A stretch of DNA of 64,000 nt from contig OY728125.1 in assembly GCA_963277665.1 (NCBI GenBank), forward strand, positions 1,719,214,889 through 1,719,278,888. Reading direction: 5' to 3'. The position numbers were made by a program, and so were the translations under genes. The notes under the pieces are model-generated. The model saw nothing but the letters and a program-made list of their open reading frames with translations, made no database searches and had not been told where the DNA came from. Source of the DNA: Viscum album. Lineage: Eukaryota; Streptophyta; Magnoliopsida; Santalales; Viscaceae. Shown here one piece after another: positions 12,480 to 25,110 of this stretch (position 1 is its first letter; each line of letters starts with the position of its first letter).

Positions 12480-13180
12480 TAGGATCCTATGATATTCCTA
12501 TCCAATATATAACATGCCCCCATAAACATTACTTTTTTTGTCCAAAACTCCCTTTTGGAAACATGGCCCTATAGAAAATGCTCCCTCAATGTTCTTATAA
12601 TGGTATTTAAATGATCCATGTGATCCTCTTATGAATTAGAGTAAACCAAAATATCATCTTTTAAAACCATCAAAAATATTTCCATGAACTAATGAAACAT
12701 ATGATACATCAATTCCAAATACACCATAAGAGAGTTAGTTATTCCAAATGGCATAAAAAATGAATTGTCCATACAGAGAACTAAACATCGTCGTATGTAT
12801 ATCCTCTTATCTGAATATAAAATAGTGGTTACCTAACCATAGGTTGGTCCTCGAGAACCAAATAACCAATATAAGATTATCAAGGAGACCATAAATCCTT
12901 TTAAAGGGGTATTTTTTCTTGATATAAACTTAATTTAACTTTCAATAGTCAACACAAAGTCTAAGACTCCGATCTACATTATTAGAAAAGATAATGGGAG
13001 AATCCAATTATGACCTGTTATGATGAATAAACACCTTAGGATCTAGATCTACAAGATGGATCTTTTGTTATAAAAACACAACAGGCACCATGCAATATGA
13101 TGGAATAGAAATGGGAATCATTTTAGGGAGCATATCAATAAAAAACTCAACCTCTCTCTATTATGGTAAAGTGGAAAAAT
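12480..13180 (-). pseudogene. Element B reverse transcriptase remnant
   Basis: Conserved RT blocks are visible from right to left: REVEFFIDMLPKMIPISIP (about 13,160-13,100), matching the REIEFTIDLVPGTKPISIPPY entry motif; SLRLCVDY (about 12,975-12,950), matching SLRLCIDYRQLNK; KYPFKRI (about 12,905); and the active-site region KDDILVYSNS with EDHMDHLNTIIRTLREHFL (about 12,660-12,590). The catalytic DD pair is intact, but the residues before it and the frames between blocks are broken by stops and shifts. In live elements this enzyme copies the RNA into DNA using the tRNA primer. Identification is very secure; function is lost. Confidence 0.88.
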
Positions 13181-13731
13181 CAACTAGAAATTCCTCCAGA
13201 TACACATACTATAATAGGTATAATATTACCTAAAATAGATTCCACTACATCAAGATACATCACTAATAATTATTTTTCCAATACCTCATCATAAGTAACA
13301 TAATGACCCACACTTCTCAAACTAGAATCTCCCTCACCCTTAAAAACATGAGTGAATCTATTAGAAGGTAAGACCCAAACTCAACTATGTTAAAATTCTA
13401 TATGGTAATTTACATGAATCAATTAATCCAATCTAATAAGCATTTAAAATATGGCATGATCTAGAACTAAAATTTTCTACTCCACCTCAAAATTGGTTGT
13501 CATCACCTGACACTTGAGATAGTTGAATCCTTGTTTAGACATTTTTCAAAAATGCATGGAAATATCCAAATATATAAATTATTATCTGAATTCATGAAAA
13601 AAATGTGAACTAACATTTAAGATTAAAATAATTAATAGAATATATATCAAAAAAAATAAATCTCCATAGAAGACTTTATAAACATCATACCTCTAATTGT
13701 GGCTCGTTCGGCTTTAGATTCCTTTAGTGTA
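13181..13731 (-). pseudogene. Element B protease/linker region, poorly preserved
   Basis: This stretch lies between RT and the CACTA insertion. The minus strand gives short open pieces such as RFTHVFKGEGDSSLRSVGHYV (about 13,362-13,300), but the DTGA-type aspartic protease motif was not found. Assignment as the protease region rests on position only. Confidence 0.35.
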
Positions 13732-14690
13732 CACTACTGAAAAACAACATATACCAATGGTTTGGAACCATTGGTATAGGCCCCAAAACTATTGGTATAT
13801 CATATAAAAATGGTTTTAGGGCCACTGGATACCATTATGTAGGTATAGGTCTATAGAAATATTTTTGAAAACCGTTGGTATAGGGTATGTAAAAATAAAG
13901 ATATAACTAAGGTTTCAACCTAGCACCTATCACTTATATATCAATTTTTCGAACCACTATGATATAATTATCATTTATCATATAACATGATAAAATTATT
14001 TATATACATCTAAATAATTTAAATTTTTATGTATTTAATAATATATGAAAAAATAATTCATCACAAATCTGGGCATCTATACCAATGGTTCTCAACACTA
14101 ATTGTATAGACCGTTACCAATGGTTCTTAGAGTCACTGGTATAAGTCCCTCAATTTATTGAACATAAACCAATTTTTTTTAAAAATATTTTATATTTTTT
14201 TTATAAGGATACTATACCAATGGTTTTATATAACCATTTGTATAGAGGGAACCTATACCGATAGTTTTTGAAGAACCGTGGGTATAAGGTTTGTATGGGT
14301 CACCTATGCCCATGGTTTTGGGAAACCTGTGGGTAAAGGGTTTGTGTGAGGAACTTATTCTCATGGGTTCTCTGAAATAGTTGGTATAGGATTTGTTTGA
14401 GGCACATATTCTATCATTTTTTCCAAAAACATGGGTATATGTTTTGGGTGAGGCACTTATTCCCATGGTTTTGGGAAAACATTTGGTATAGGGTTTTTGT
14501 GAGGCACATATACCCATAGATTTGGAAAAATCATGAGTATATTGTTTTAAGAAGGTATATATGCTCATGTTTTTTAATATACCTTGGATATAGTGTTTCA
14601 TTAAGCCACATATACCCATAGTTCTTCCAAAAAAATGTGTATTGGCCCGTTGGTATAGCATAAATTTATATTATTGGTATACTCTACCAC
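13732..14690. mobile_element. CACTA-type (En/Spm) non-autonomous DNA transposon nested in element B
   Basis: The left end is cactactgaaaaac at 13,732, very close to the standard CACTA terminal repeat (cactacaagaaaa type). It is followed directly by a palindrome, ataccaatggtt with aaccattggtat (13,753-13,780), and more copies of the accattggtatagg motif at about 13,880, 14,080-14,130 and 14,210-14,240. Inward-facing sub-terminal copies of such a motif bind the transposase in known CACTA elements. The right part is a tandem array of the same theme. A perfect right terminus (the complement of cactactg) was not found; it should lie near 14,660-14,700 and may be mutated or lost. No transposase gene is present, so movement would need one in trans. 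Confidence 0.65.
14215..14661. repeat. About 60 bp sub-terminal tandem repeats of the CACTA element
   Basis: Roughly seven diverged units repeat the sequence theme tatacccatggttttgg ... gggtatagg ... gtgaggcac. Because the unit is close to 60 bp, a multiple of three, the minus strand shows an accidental 149-codon open frame with a 20-residue repeating pattern (YTH..F.KTMGI). This is a repeat artefact, not a gene. Confidence 0.75.
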
Positions 14691-14699
14691 ATAAAGAAA

Positions 14700-16170
14700 T
14701 CTATTCTTAGCTCCTCCCAAATCTTTATTAACAACAAGAAATTACCCATTATACTAAGGAAAATACCCACCACTCATGGAATAATCATTATAAAAATTTT
14801 ATACCTTATTGTATTTCGATACAACTTTACTTCCTTAGGACAAAATTCCAAAAAAATATTTTAGCTGGAAAAGATAAACACAATGATGAGAAATCATGGG
14901 AACCTCTCTAAAATTAGGAATAGTATAACAAGGAAATAAAAATTGATATAAAAAAAACCTACTAATATCTAGATGAATCCCTATAAACTGGTCATTAAGA
15001 AAACTATCTACCTTTATGCTTCCTTTTTTTAACATAATATAAATCTAGCTAGTGACTGTATGATCTACTGCTCCTCTGAAACAAATATTTCTAAATATTT
15101 CACCCTCTTCCAAATAATATTTATCTTCTACCTCCATAAAGTTCGGAAGGAACATGATAATAAAATTTTTTTGAATATAAGGCCTCAGTCCCAAATCAAT
15201 CCTTCAAGCCTTTAAGAACTCATTAGTGACATGCTCTGGTGCCAGATGCATCATCTTAGGAAAACAAGTGGAATACTGTATAATGGTTTTCTTTCCCTAC
15301 TCGAAGGTTAGAACCTCCCATGAACTTTCCACACATAAAGTGTCAGGGTAAAATGGTTGATTTTTATTTTCTTCAAATACTTCTTCGTAATATCCTCATG
15401 AATCATAGTTTTCATAATACATTTCAACCATATCCTTCCTAGTCCTTTAAGAATATACAAGTTTAAATTACTACTTTATGATTATACCAGGAAAACCCCA
15501 CCATAGATTCTGTAGAATCCTTTATGATATTTAATATCCAATAAATAATCTCATTTATTTCATTATATTCCAGTGCCCCATTTTCATCACGGAAGGTAGG
15601 TGGATGCTTCATTGTAAATTCTAAGACATAATCCTCATCTCATATTTGGTTCTCAAAACCTGCTTATCCAAATATATGACTAGCTTGTCTTATAACTTAT
15701 ACCAAAAAAGGGTCCAACAATTGATTTATCTTGAGGAACATATCTCACATAATCCTCTCTTGGATTTAGAATATATATTCTAAGAGTAATTGTTAAAAAA
15801 CCAAAATAAAAAATTAATCACTCACAGTAAGATTTCATAATCATAAGAACAACTTCAGATATTAGTAAAAATGGATTAAAACATTATGAATTTAAAATTA
15901 TTTATGAATTAAAAAAATTAAATATATCACCTTATGAATAGAATAGGTCTATTTTAGTAATATTCCCAATAATTTTATTCAAATGATCACAAAAACTAAG
16001 TCTCAAACTGGATTAAACATTTCTAACCACCCATCTTAACTCGAGTCCATACACATAAATGAGCTTACAAGGCACCATCCAATGCTTTATACTGGAATTC
16101 TAATAGTCATAACTCCTTTTACCCAAGACACTAAACCTAACTCAAGAACTGTTAAAACACAACAGGGTGA
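14700..16170 (-). pseudogene. Element B gag remnant
   Basis: The position between primer site and pol calls for gag. On the minus strand near 15,615-15,530 the phrase MKHPPTFRDENGALEYNEIN fits the plant gypsy gag start (PP.F.G...A..W). Around 15,420-15,370 comes MIHEDITKKYLKKI. No zinc knuckle was found, and many stops interrupt. The call depends mainly on location. Confidence 0.5.
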
Positions 16171-16175
16171 CCAAC

Positions 16176-16187
16176 CCTCTGATGCCA
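16176..16187 (-). other. Element B primer binding site (tRNA-iMet type)
   Basis: On the minus strand the bases read tggcatcagagg, matching the usual tggtatcagag at 10 of 11 positions (one transition). It lies next to the LTR end at 16,191, which fixes the orientation of element B. Confidence 0.82.
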
Positions 16188-16190
16188 ATT

Positions 16191-17942
16191 TTTAAAGAAC
16201 CATCACGGGTCAACTAAACCATCCACCAAATTCGGTCATCACGTGGTGAGGTATAAAAATATAATGTCCACAGGTATTGAATATAACCACAAAAGGAAAT
16301 AAAACCACATCACAAATAGGAAAAAATACATAAAAAAATATTCAACCAATACAATCCAAACTAGATAAACCAAAAAATTATAATTAAACAAGATCAAAAA
16401 GCCTCCATGTGACAATACATCACCACCAAACCATCCTATTACGAAGGAAAGATAACATTAAATTATTCATGATACCTTTTCCTTTCCATGATTCTTACAA
16501 AACATGGTCTAAAACTACCCAAATTAAAACTTATGGTGTGATTATTAACCCCGGTAGGATACCACCAAATAATTTATATATGTTATAATATCGAGAATGC
16601 ATAATATTTAACTATAAAAATAAATTTTATAAACAAATAATATAAAAACATTTGAAAAAATTTCACCTATTTTCCATACATTTGTACCATATTAAAAATT
16701 CAACATTTGAGCATAATATCTATGAAATAAAATATCATGTGATAAAATAGGTATAAAAGATAAAGAACACCACATGGGATTTAGCCTATAAATATTTATT
16801 TTATACATAAAAGATTATGAAACCAATAAAAATTTGGTTCCCACCCATATTTAGTCCTTCTATGGTATTTCTATATAACAAAAGTAACCCTTTGTGGCCC
16901 CACACACACTTGGGTCACCCATATCAATTTCGTGATGCACACACGGTTCCCAATGTGAAATTTTGGTTCAAAACCATTTCCAAAACAATGATAAAATTAA
17001 ATTAGAACCATCATTAACCAAATAAAAAAAATAATTCCAAGAAAACTAAAGGATTCAAAAAGAATGAAATGAAATTCACAAATTACCAACAATTTCAAAG
17101 ATCTACCTACCATAAGAATGATGGAAACCTAACTACCTTATGCATTGGGGATAAAAAATAATGGATAATCCTTTTGAATACAATACATGAAATGAAACTA
17201 TAATGGATAGATAGAAATCACTAATTTTTCATGAATTCGAAACATATATATTTCCCACACCATCCATGTGATGAAATTCGTTGAATAGGTTGAATGTCCT
17301 CTTACCAGTGATATGTGGTTCAACCACCATATTAATCAAATGTCAAACAAAGAAATATAGAAAGAGAGAGATCACCCAAAATCACTACCATTTTCAAGAG
17401 GTAATCATGATAACTAATTGAATAAGGTTAATCTATGCATTGAAATTAAAACTAATGTTCATGATAATTTTATATCATGAATCCCATTCATTTTGTGAAA
17501 TCTAATTATTAAATAATATGATGAAAAATCCATCACCTCAAATTAAATTTAATTCTAATTGACATTTCAACATGGTTAAATGGTTTCATGGCCTATAAAT
17601 TGTCAAGACCTAAATGGGACTCGTGGAATCTTCTTTATAACATATTCATGTCGTGTAACCCATTCATGATATCAATTTTTCCATCAAGGAGTGCTCCACC
17701 TAGTTTTTTATTGGATATCACCAAATACAATTTAAGGATAATTGGTCCTAAGAAGAACTTCATAAATCTATTTTATTATTTATAACCAAACTACATTAAT
17801 TAGAAAAAATAAATCCCAAAACATTAGGCAATTTCCTAAGAATAGGAGATCCATTCTTGAGATTCCCACAATGAACCAAACAAGATGGGAAACTATAGGA
17901 AAAAGTTCAATCATACCAGGAGGAAGGTAACATAGTGTCACA
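16191..17942 (-). repeat. Element B 5' LTR
   Basis: This is about 1.75 kb, homologous to 8,465-10,281. On the minus strand it begins TGTGACACTATGTTACC at 17,942, comparable to TTTTAACACCCTTTTACC in the other copy and to the TGTAACACCCC start of element D. Short reading frames within it (16,817-17,974) are not genes. Confidence 0.78.
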
Positions 17943-20900
17943 TTATATGTGGTTATCCCATAAATTTCATTCACATCTCAATACTTTAGTTTTATAAACC
18001 CTATGGTTTAAATTTATGACTTTTATCACACCTTTCACATCAGAATATTGATGGGATATATTCTTCCAGTGCCCCCAAAATAGTTTTGGTCATGGAATGG
18101 TGTATCCACTATAAGCACAATCCACCCAACATTACCTTAAACTGATTTTTTTTATAAATTACATATTATACCCTATAATATGGATTTTACAATATAATAA
18201 TGCTAATACCAAGGGGAAAATCTTCTTTTCATCATATTCAATGATTACATCATAATGGAAGACATGTTTCAATCAGGTTATTCATTAGTACCATATATAC
18301 ATTCCCCGTATCATTTATTTGGATTTGAGAATCCCTAGATCATCACTTAATATAAATCTCCATTCTCATATCCCAATGATATCATATCTTTCTTGGCCTA
18401 CTAGCCTAACCTGGTTCATTATTCCAATAAGTCATGGTCAAAGAAATTTGAACTAAAACATCAGTTGAATTGGTGCAACATGCAAGACCCAAAACTGAAA
18501 ATGGAAAGATACATAGTGATCACCAAGATAAAATTACACAAAGGGAACCCTAGATAAAATTTTAGACTCAACTTGTTAGACATGTACTTTAAATTATTTA
18601 GGAAAAATAAGCAATTGAAACTAAAAACAAAGGATGAATAAGAATTATTAGGTTAATAATAAATATATGGTGGACTAATAAAAGATGAATCTCATTCACA
18701 AATTATTTTCATCTCTAACATCGGAAAAAAATAGAAAGAGGTTATAAAATATCCAAATGTTCATATGATCCATTATGAGATTCTAGAAATAGGTGAACTA
18801 TGTTCTTTATGTCTAATGACCTAGGATAAAAAGATCACCCTAATATTCATATGGTTGTAATTGAAAAAAATTGAAACAAATTCATTCAATAAAATAATCT
18901 AGAATTACTGTGAAGATATTATAACTAATAGGATAGGGATAAAACCCATAAATTATTGAGAACTAAATTCATTTCATTTATAGATAAAAAATTCATAGGA
19001 GTGTCCACAAGATGGAGTCTCCTTATTAATTATTAGAGCATTCCATTAACAAAAAAAATATCTATCAAAGTGATGCATGAGCCTTACAAACTTTTGAAAA
19101 TGGATAGACAACTACGTGGAGAGAACGTCCTTAGCATGATCGAACTTCTCTTTCTTCAAAAAACAAAATACATCCTTTGGGCTAGGGACCTCTTCAACCA
19201 TTTCTGGAGTTGAAAAATCTCTTCCTTGATAGTATCCAATTTATATTAAAGTAATTAAATCTTAAAATATTTCTAATCAATTATAAGATAACACACTTCC
19301 ACCTCATTGTCATGGTTAATCCTTTTATGGGATGGGGGTGCTCTATGACTGTCAAATTGGCCATGTAGTTGCATATCAATCTATCATGATCATTTCTATT
19401 CTTCGTGATGTTGGATTATCATCATCATGTCTTGATGGATCATTTGGTAATTAAAATACAACATACTCCAAAATGAATAACATGTATGGGAATCAGTGGA
19501 TCCTGAAAGAACTATCTTCAAGTAGTGTCTCTAAAATTAACCTCAAAATATCACACCAAACAAAATGATGTGATTAGAGGAAGGTATTTTTTTTCCTAAA
19601 TTTTTATCTCACTGATACAATCAAATTGATATATTTAATTCAAGATAAATTCCTTCAAGTAAAATTTATGTGTTTTTCTCTATGGAGAAATATAAGACTC
19701 TCCATATGTTGTTGGTTCAATAAACATGGAGGCCACCCCCTCCGGACCCTCTACTAAAGTCAATAGAAGTGAAATATAAATGTAACTCATCATTAAATTT
19801 TGGGGTTATAAATGGGGAGGGAATGGGTGGAAATGAAAATAGTTACCAATATTCAGTAATTTATGGATTAGATAACAGATTGGATATGTCCCAGGTTTCT
19901 ATAGTTTTGGAAGCCTGAGAAAGGTCCTCCATGTGGGAGAGACATCCTTCAATTTTATCATTTCCAATGATAAAAGGCTCAAGGGATATGTCCACGCTCA
20001 ATTCCATGATGGTTACTTTATTTTCTTGAAAAGTATGGGGAATTTTGGTACCCCACTTCCAAATTGATTTGGATTTACCCTCTATGGGGAAAGATGAAAA
20101 AATTGATAAGTCATGATTAAAATATCAGACAAAAAATATTTTTGTGAATAAATAATGAATCATGTCTATCCAAACCTTTATTAGAATCCTAAAACTCCTC
20201 TAGAGATCATGGGATATTAATATTAACAATAATTTCATCAATTTTTATATCATGAGTTCCAATTTAATTAATTAATTCCATGTGACATGTGGCGTCCTCA
20301 ATAGTATGGATATCTGAGTCCCCTAGCTCAAGATCCAAATTGGATATTCCAAAAACATCAACTACCATGGTATTATAAGTAAACCCCTAACTAAGTAGAA
20401 TCATGTCAAAACCAGCTTCTCCGCCTTCATTGGATGGCCTATTTTTCTGTCCATATATGTTAAATATAATTAAAAATCCAAATAGTGTCACTGAGGGGTC
20501 CCCTATTGTGTGCTATAAATACGAAAATATCATAAATTATATATTCTACAATTTCCCTATAACATCTATTAATCTATATTTGGAATTAGAAATTTTTTAT
20601 TATCCCTATGAAATTACTTGAAAAGATAAGTTATGTTCCTATAACATTTCTTCTTTCAAGGGTTTGTTCTATTCAGCAAGAGTTTTCACACTGTTTTAAG
20701 TGTCTTCTTTGACTCTTGAGGGGTCATCACTAGACCCCTTGATGGAAGAAAATTATGTAGATATAATATAGGGATATAATGGTCTGATGGTTACATTAAA
20801 TCGATTTTATGACTAAATGGCTTTACAAAGACTTAATATGGTGCTTACACCTGGCCATCATCTTTTCATCTTACATATTTTTACCTCAAATGAATAGGGG

Positions 20901-21953
20901 CCCATGTTAGACTTCTAAAACACTGTTACCATGTGAAAAGGGTCCCTTTAGTTATCATTTTCCATTAATCTCTAACATATATATAACTCCCTAAGATCTA
21001 GAATAGAAGCATAAATCATGATTGGGGTCCCCATTTAAGTGTATCGCCTGTAATCTAATTCTTTTGGCATATGTTCCTCCTAAAAGTAAATGTGTTCCTT
21101 ATTAGTATTTTCATTACATAAAAATGAGGATGGATTAATTGAAATGTGCATGAGGCATATATCACTAGTGTTGATGATTTCATCCCATTCATCATTTTAT
21201 TTATCGGTCGCCTCCTCTGTAACACCCAGATCTGGCATCCCAGATACTCAATATATTCATGGGATCCTATCCTCAGTAGCATATAATAGAATCTCCAACT
21301 CTTAGACATATTGCCCCACCTCAGAATGATTGGTGTCAAATGTAATATCCCCATATTGCAGAATATGTTTTATAGCTTGATAAAATACCCATAATTCCTT
21401 GATGTTAATGGATTTCTTTTTCTATACTCAGACTAAATCATACAACACATTTCTTCATTTGGTTGAAAAGAGAACCCATCATATTTTTACTTTGATGAAT
21501 CACTTGTTCCATATATTTTAATAGCGGGATGGGTGGATGAAATTTGAGTCCACTCCAAATGATGGTGATTATATAACAATAGTATAGTTCCAACCAAGGA
21601 ATATTTTCTGATTCAGAATCACCAAATGAAACGGGACCAGGTTTTTTGAGGAACCTCATCACTATAACTAGAAGAATTAGCCTGATTTACCTATGGGTTT
21701 TCATTAGAAGTTTTTGTATTGATCTCAAATAAAGTGACAAATATCACAAGAACACCATCGGAGTATGAGTATATCTTGTAGCGTTAATATTATTGATTTA
21801 ACCCAATAGGTGTGCCCAAGGGAATAAATAATATTACTACCTAAAATACTTCCAGGTCCATGAGAACCCAGAGTCACCTAGCCACCCTTAAATGATTATC
21901 CAATAAAACATCTGTAGGTTGGGAGATGGTGGGATGTTAAAAACATTTGAATA
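17943..21953. other. Unclassified 4 kb between elements B and C
   Basis: No RT, integrase, gag zinc knuckle, transposase or LTR pair was recognised here on either strand. The minus strand has better-than-random open stretches (19,845-20,090; 20,280-20,400; 21,055-21,354; 21,438-21,662), so a decayed coding repeat read leftward is likely. An undetected truncated retrotransposon is the most likely identity. Confidence 0.4.
19845..20440 (-). pseudogene. Decayed minus-strand coding fragment, function unknown
   Basis: Two stretches on the minus strand read like protein rather than noise: VVDVFGISNLDLELGDSD, IHTIEDATCHMELI (about 20,360-20,260), and further on KVTIMELSVDISLEPF, NDKIEGCLSHMEDLSQASK (about 20,020-19,890). 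Both have acidic, leucine-rich segments and a similar -C-(x)HME(D/L)- phrase, which may reflect internal repetition. No family was recognised. Stops and shifts separate them. They could belong to an unusual gag or to a captured host-gene fragment. Confidence 0.35.
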
Positions 21954-24845
21954 TGTATACTGATCCTACTTTTTCTTACATAATTATTACATCATTTTTA
22001 AAATAAATAGTATAATATTGTTGTAATCCTGGATCCAATGGTTTGGTATTTAGGGATAATTATTTTCAAATTTCACATATACAAAAATAAAACATAAAAA
22101 TTTATTGAAAATTTTCTTCTTTATCCTTCTAAAGCTCATGTTCTCCACTCTACATGTATTCATCTAAATATATACATTAAATAAAGGGGAGATCGTAAAT
22201 CCCAATATGAGGTAGAATAAGGGACACGATTCAATATAACATTAGTTAGCATAATCATAATCATCATAACATAAGTATATGATCATCAAACACATATTTA
22301 TGGAAACATGTGATAATGGAATGGAACAAGGGTATTTATAAAAATGAAATTTCTTGTCATAGTGGTAAAATACAAAACATAGTTGTGACAAAACAGACAT
22401 CATGTCCACCCAAAACAAATGTTCATATTTGCATATTCATATTTGATAAAAATAGTATAGCTTCATGATCACGAATAATACAAATTATCTTATGAGATAT
22501 GTCACAATGACTAATACATTGGAATGATATATAAATTTTGGCCCACCTATCACATCATAATATTTATAGAATCATGTGTTCCACATTTAACATATTATAA
22601 TTATATTCAGTAAATAACCCATGGAAATGAATGGGTTTCAAAAGGATTTTATAATGAAAAAATTAATGAATAAACATTAGGGTAACCAAATGCAAAATAA
22701 AAAAAACATATTTTTTATAATAATCATCATTAATGTGAATAGAAGAAACAACACAAGAGAATTCAAAGATGTTTTTTGAAATAAATTTCCTTCGGAAAAT
22801 ATTTTTATGTGTTATAAAATCAGGTAGGAAAATTTTATATCAATGATAGAAAAGGGAAGAATAATGAAATTAAATTTATTGAACACTAATGTATTATTAT
22901 TTCCAAATATTCCATTAAAGAGGGATAAACCAAAGAAAAATATTTGGGTTTGATAATACCAATATCTTTATTCCCTCTATATTTGATTACTTTTCCACCT
23001 ACTTAATAATAAACATAGATTCATTAAATAATTTATCTAGAAGATAATTAATGTTATTTCTTAACTCTATATATCAATTATATTAATATCATTATATTTT
23101 TTACATTTATTTTTAATAGTGTAGTATTATTTATATCATTTTTTACTTAAAATTTCGCATTTTTCTTCTATTTCAATATTTTTTTAAATGTATTTTATCC
23201 ATTTTCATAATTAATTCCTAAATATTAAAATAAATATAATTACATGTTTATGTTATATATAGTTAATAATATCCATGCATGATTATTGTTATGAGTGTTT
23301 ACATGAAAATATACCCATATGTGGTTAACCGAACTTTGACTTTACAATATCAGGAGAACGAGAAAGGAAAGATTAATATTTATATATATCATAAATTTGA
23401 TACTTAAATTTGGTGAATGTCATTAGTATATTTTTAACATAATTATAAATTAATTATTGTAATATTTTTTTCCAAATGGGTGTTGAAAGAATATATATTA
23501 TAAGAATAAATAAAAATAGAATATGTGATAAAAATTTACTTAATACTCAGTATTGCTTCTCTTATATGACACTAAAACGCCCCTAATGTTTAGAGTGGGA
23601 TTACTCAAAAAGGAAACTATGGTTCCTAATATTCTTAACAGGATGTATCATGGAAGTGGTTTGGAATTGGAAATTTGAGGATGAGTGGGTTTCTATGGGG
23701 TGGGATTGGCGTTATTTATACTTGAGGAGATGAGTATTTTTATAATAAAATATTAAATAAAATAATATATCAAAGGTGAAACATGTAATAGTGAATTTTT
23801 TACTATATAAATCATATATTAGTATAATATAATTGTATTATGTATTTAAATACAATTACTATATTTAGTTATTTAGTTTATTAAAAAGTAATGTGGAAAA
23901 AATAGAAATTGTTATTTTGAGGAAACACTTTTAACATTTGGATTTGGGAAGTTCTTTTTTGGTTTGTAAATTTAATTTCTTTTATTTTAATTAATCATTT
24001 ATTAAATAAAATACATCATCTCAAAACCTCAATATATATAATTTATTATTTAATCATTATATCTTGAATGGTGTAATTTAATATATAGAAGTTATGAGAA
24101 AATTTGTATTGTTATTAATCACCTCAAAATATATGTATTTAAAAAAGGTACAAAAATTCAAATTGAGACTATGAAAATAAGATTATTTCAAAAATTATAT
24201 TTATTTTATCCATATAAATATATAACATAGGTAATTTTATTTTTTTATAAAAATTATGATTCTTTCAAAACACATTAAAATATTGTTACAAAAAAATGTG
24301 CATATATATTCTTTGATTTTTTGATTTATGGTATTTATATATAATTATAATAGTTGTGATAAATATTTTTTATTTTTTATATGTTTATTTTATGATCAAA
24401 TAACTATCCTAATGGTTGGTTTAATATTCCCAATAGTTGGGTAATTATTCCAACAGTCACCTTAACTCTTATAAATACACCTAATTTCTATCATTCCATA
24501 TTAAAATCAATTCATATCAAGAAATTGTATTTATATTTTTTATGATTTTGAATAGTTTAGTAATATTTTGTTTATTTTATGTTGTTTTGACATTGGTGGA
24601 AATGATTCTAGTATACTAGGGTAACCCTTATTTACCCATTTTACCTTTTCTATTTTATATTTTTTGTCCAATTGTAATGTTTGGAATTTTAATTATTTTC
24701 ATTGCAGATTAATGTAATAGTATATATTAATGTAATGTGGTTTTTTGTGTTCTCCATATTTTTTAAGTGCATAATGTTATATAATACAATACTAAAAACA
24801 TTTATTGAGGAGAAAACTAAGACTATTAAACACTGGGTCATTTCA
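21954..24845 (-). repeat. Element C 3' LTR
   Basis: It is 2.89 kb. On the minus strand it starts TGAAATGACCCAGTG directly after the polypurine tract and ends near 21,954. The last 570 bp match 29,624-30,190, including the U5 phrase around ttaaataaaggggagatc, which is ttgattt-type in the other copy (22,160-22,195 and 29,845-29,880). The region 22,490-22,690 also matches element A's LTR in reverse. Confidence 0.82.
23711..23720 (-). promoter_or_regulatory. Candidate LTR promoter TATA box (element C)
   Basis: The minus strand reads gtataaataac, followed by a C-rich block (gccaatcccaccccat). That arrangement is expected at the U3/R boundary and parallels the candidate in element A's LTR. Confidence 0.4.
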
Positions 24846-24857
24846 TTCGACCCCATT
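24846..24857 (-). other. Element C polypurine tract
   Basis: The minus strand reads aatggggtcgaa immediately before the LTR's TG at 24,845. The preceding codons spell a decayed FRDKN-type tail, matching the conserved gacgaaattcttttaa lead-in of Tekay elements. Confidence 0.75.
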
Positions 24858-24869
24858 AAGAATTTTTGT

Positions 24870-25110
24870 CCCTGAAAGTTCAACTCATATATTCTATTAA
24901 GAATAATTGAGGGTAAATCTATTTCATTTTTTCCTCTACTTCCCATGTGACATATTCATACTTATGGTTCCCCCACAACACATTGGAAATGTGATTTATA
25001 TTATTGTATATAACTTTTGTCCCTATTGTTGAACATTTTTACCAGTTGTTCTTCATATGAGAGGTCATTCTCCAGTAGTACCACCTATTAATTTATTACT
25101 TGTGGGGGAT
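24870..25110 (-). pseudogene. Element C chromodomain
   Basis: The minus strand near 25,000-24,900 gives VLWGNHKYEYVTWEVEEKMK then IYPQLF. This is a near-perfect match to the C-terminal half of plant chromovirus chromodomains (VLWRNH..EEATWELEEEMRERYPHLF). The stop and short tail (IEYMS, FRDKNS) and the polypurine tract follow directly. The aromatic and acidic residues of the core are retained, making this the best preserved chromodomain in the window. Confidence 0.85.

Larger units (their letters stand above)
8465..17942 (-). mobile_element. Element B: full-structure Ty3/gypsy chromovirus (Tekay/Del-like), inactive
   Basis: Two related LTRs, 8,465-10,281 and 16,191-17,942, flank a 5.9 kb internal region read on the minus strand. 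From right to left this holds a tRNA-iMet-like primer site, gag remnants, a protease/RT region, RNase H, integrase and a C-terminal chromodomain followed by a polypurine tract. That order, with integrase after RT and a chromodomain at the end, defines the chromovirus branch of Ty3/gypsy. Every domain has stops and frameshifts. A CACTA element is inserted between gag and protease/RT. The LTR edges were set by the primer site and the PPT. No matching target-site duplication was recognised. Confidence 0.85.

Noticed and set aside
14212..14661. 149-codon minus-strand open frame
   Set aside because: It is produced by about 60 bp tandem repeats of a CACTA element; no protein family resemblance.
24640..24715. 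Intron-like acceptor (ttttcattgcag) preceded by a TATA-like promoter at about 24,470
   Set aside because: It is inside the 3' LTR of element C on the strand opposite to the element, with no open exon next to it.
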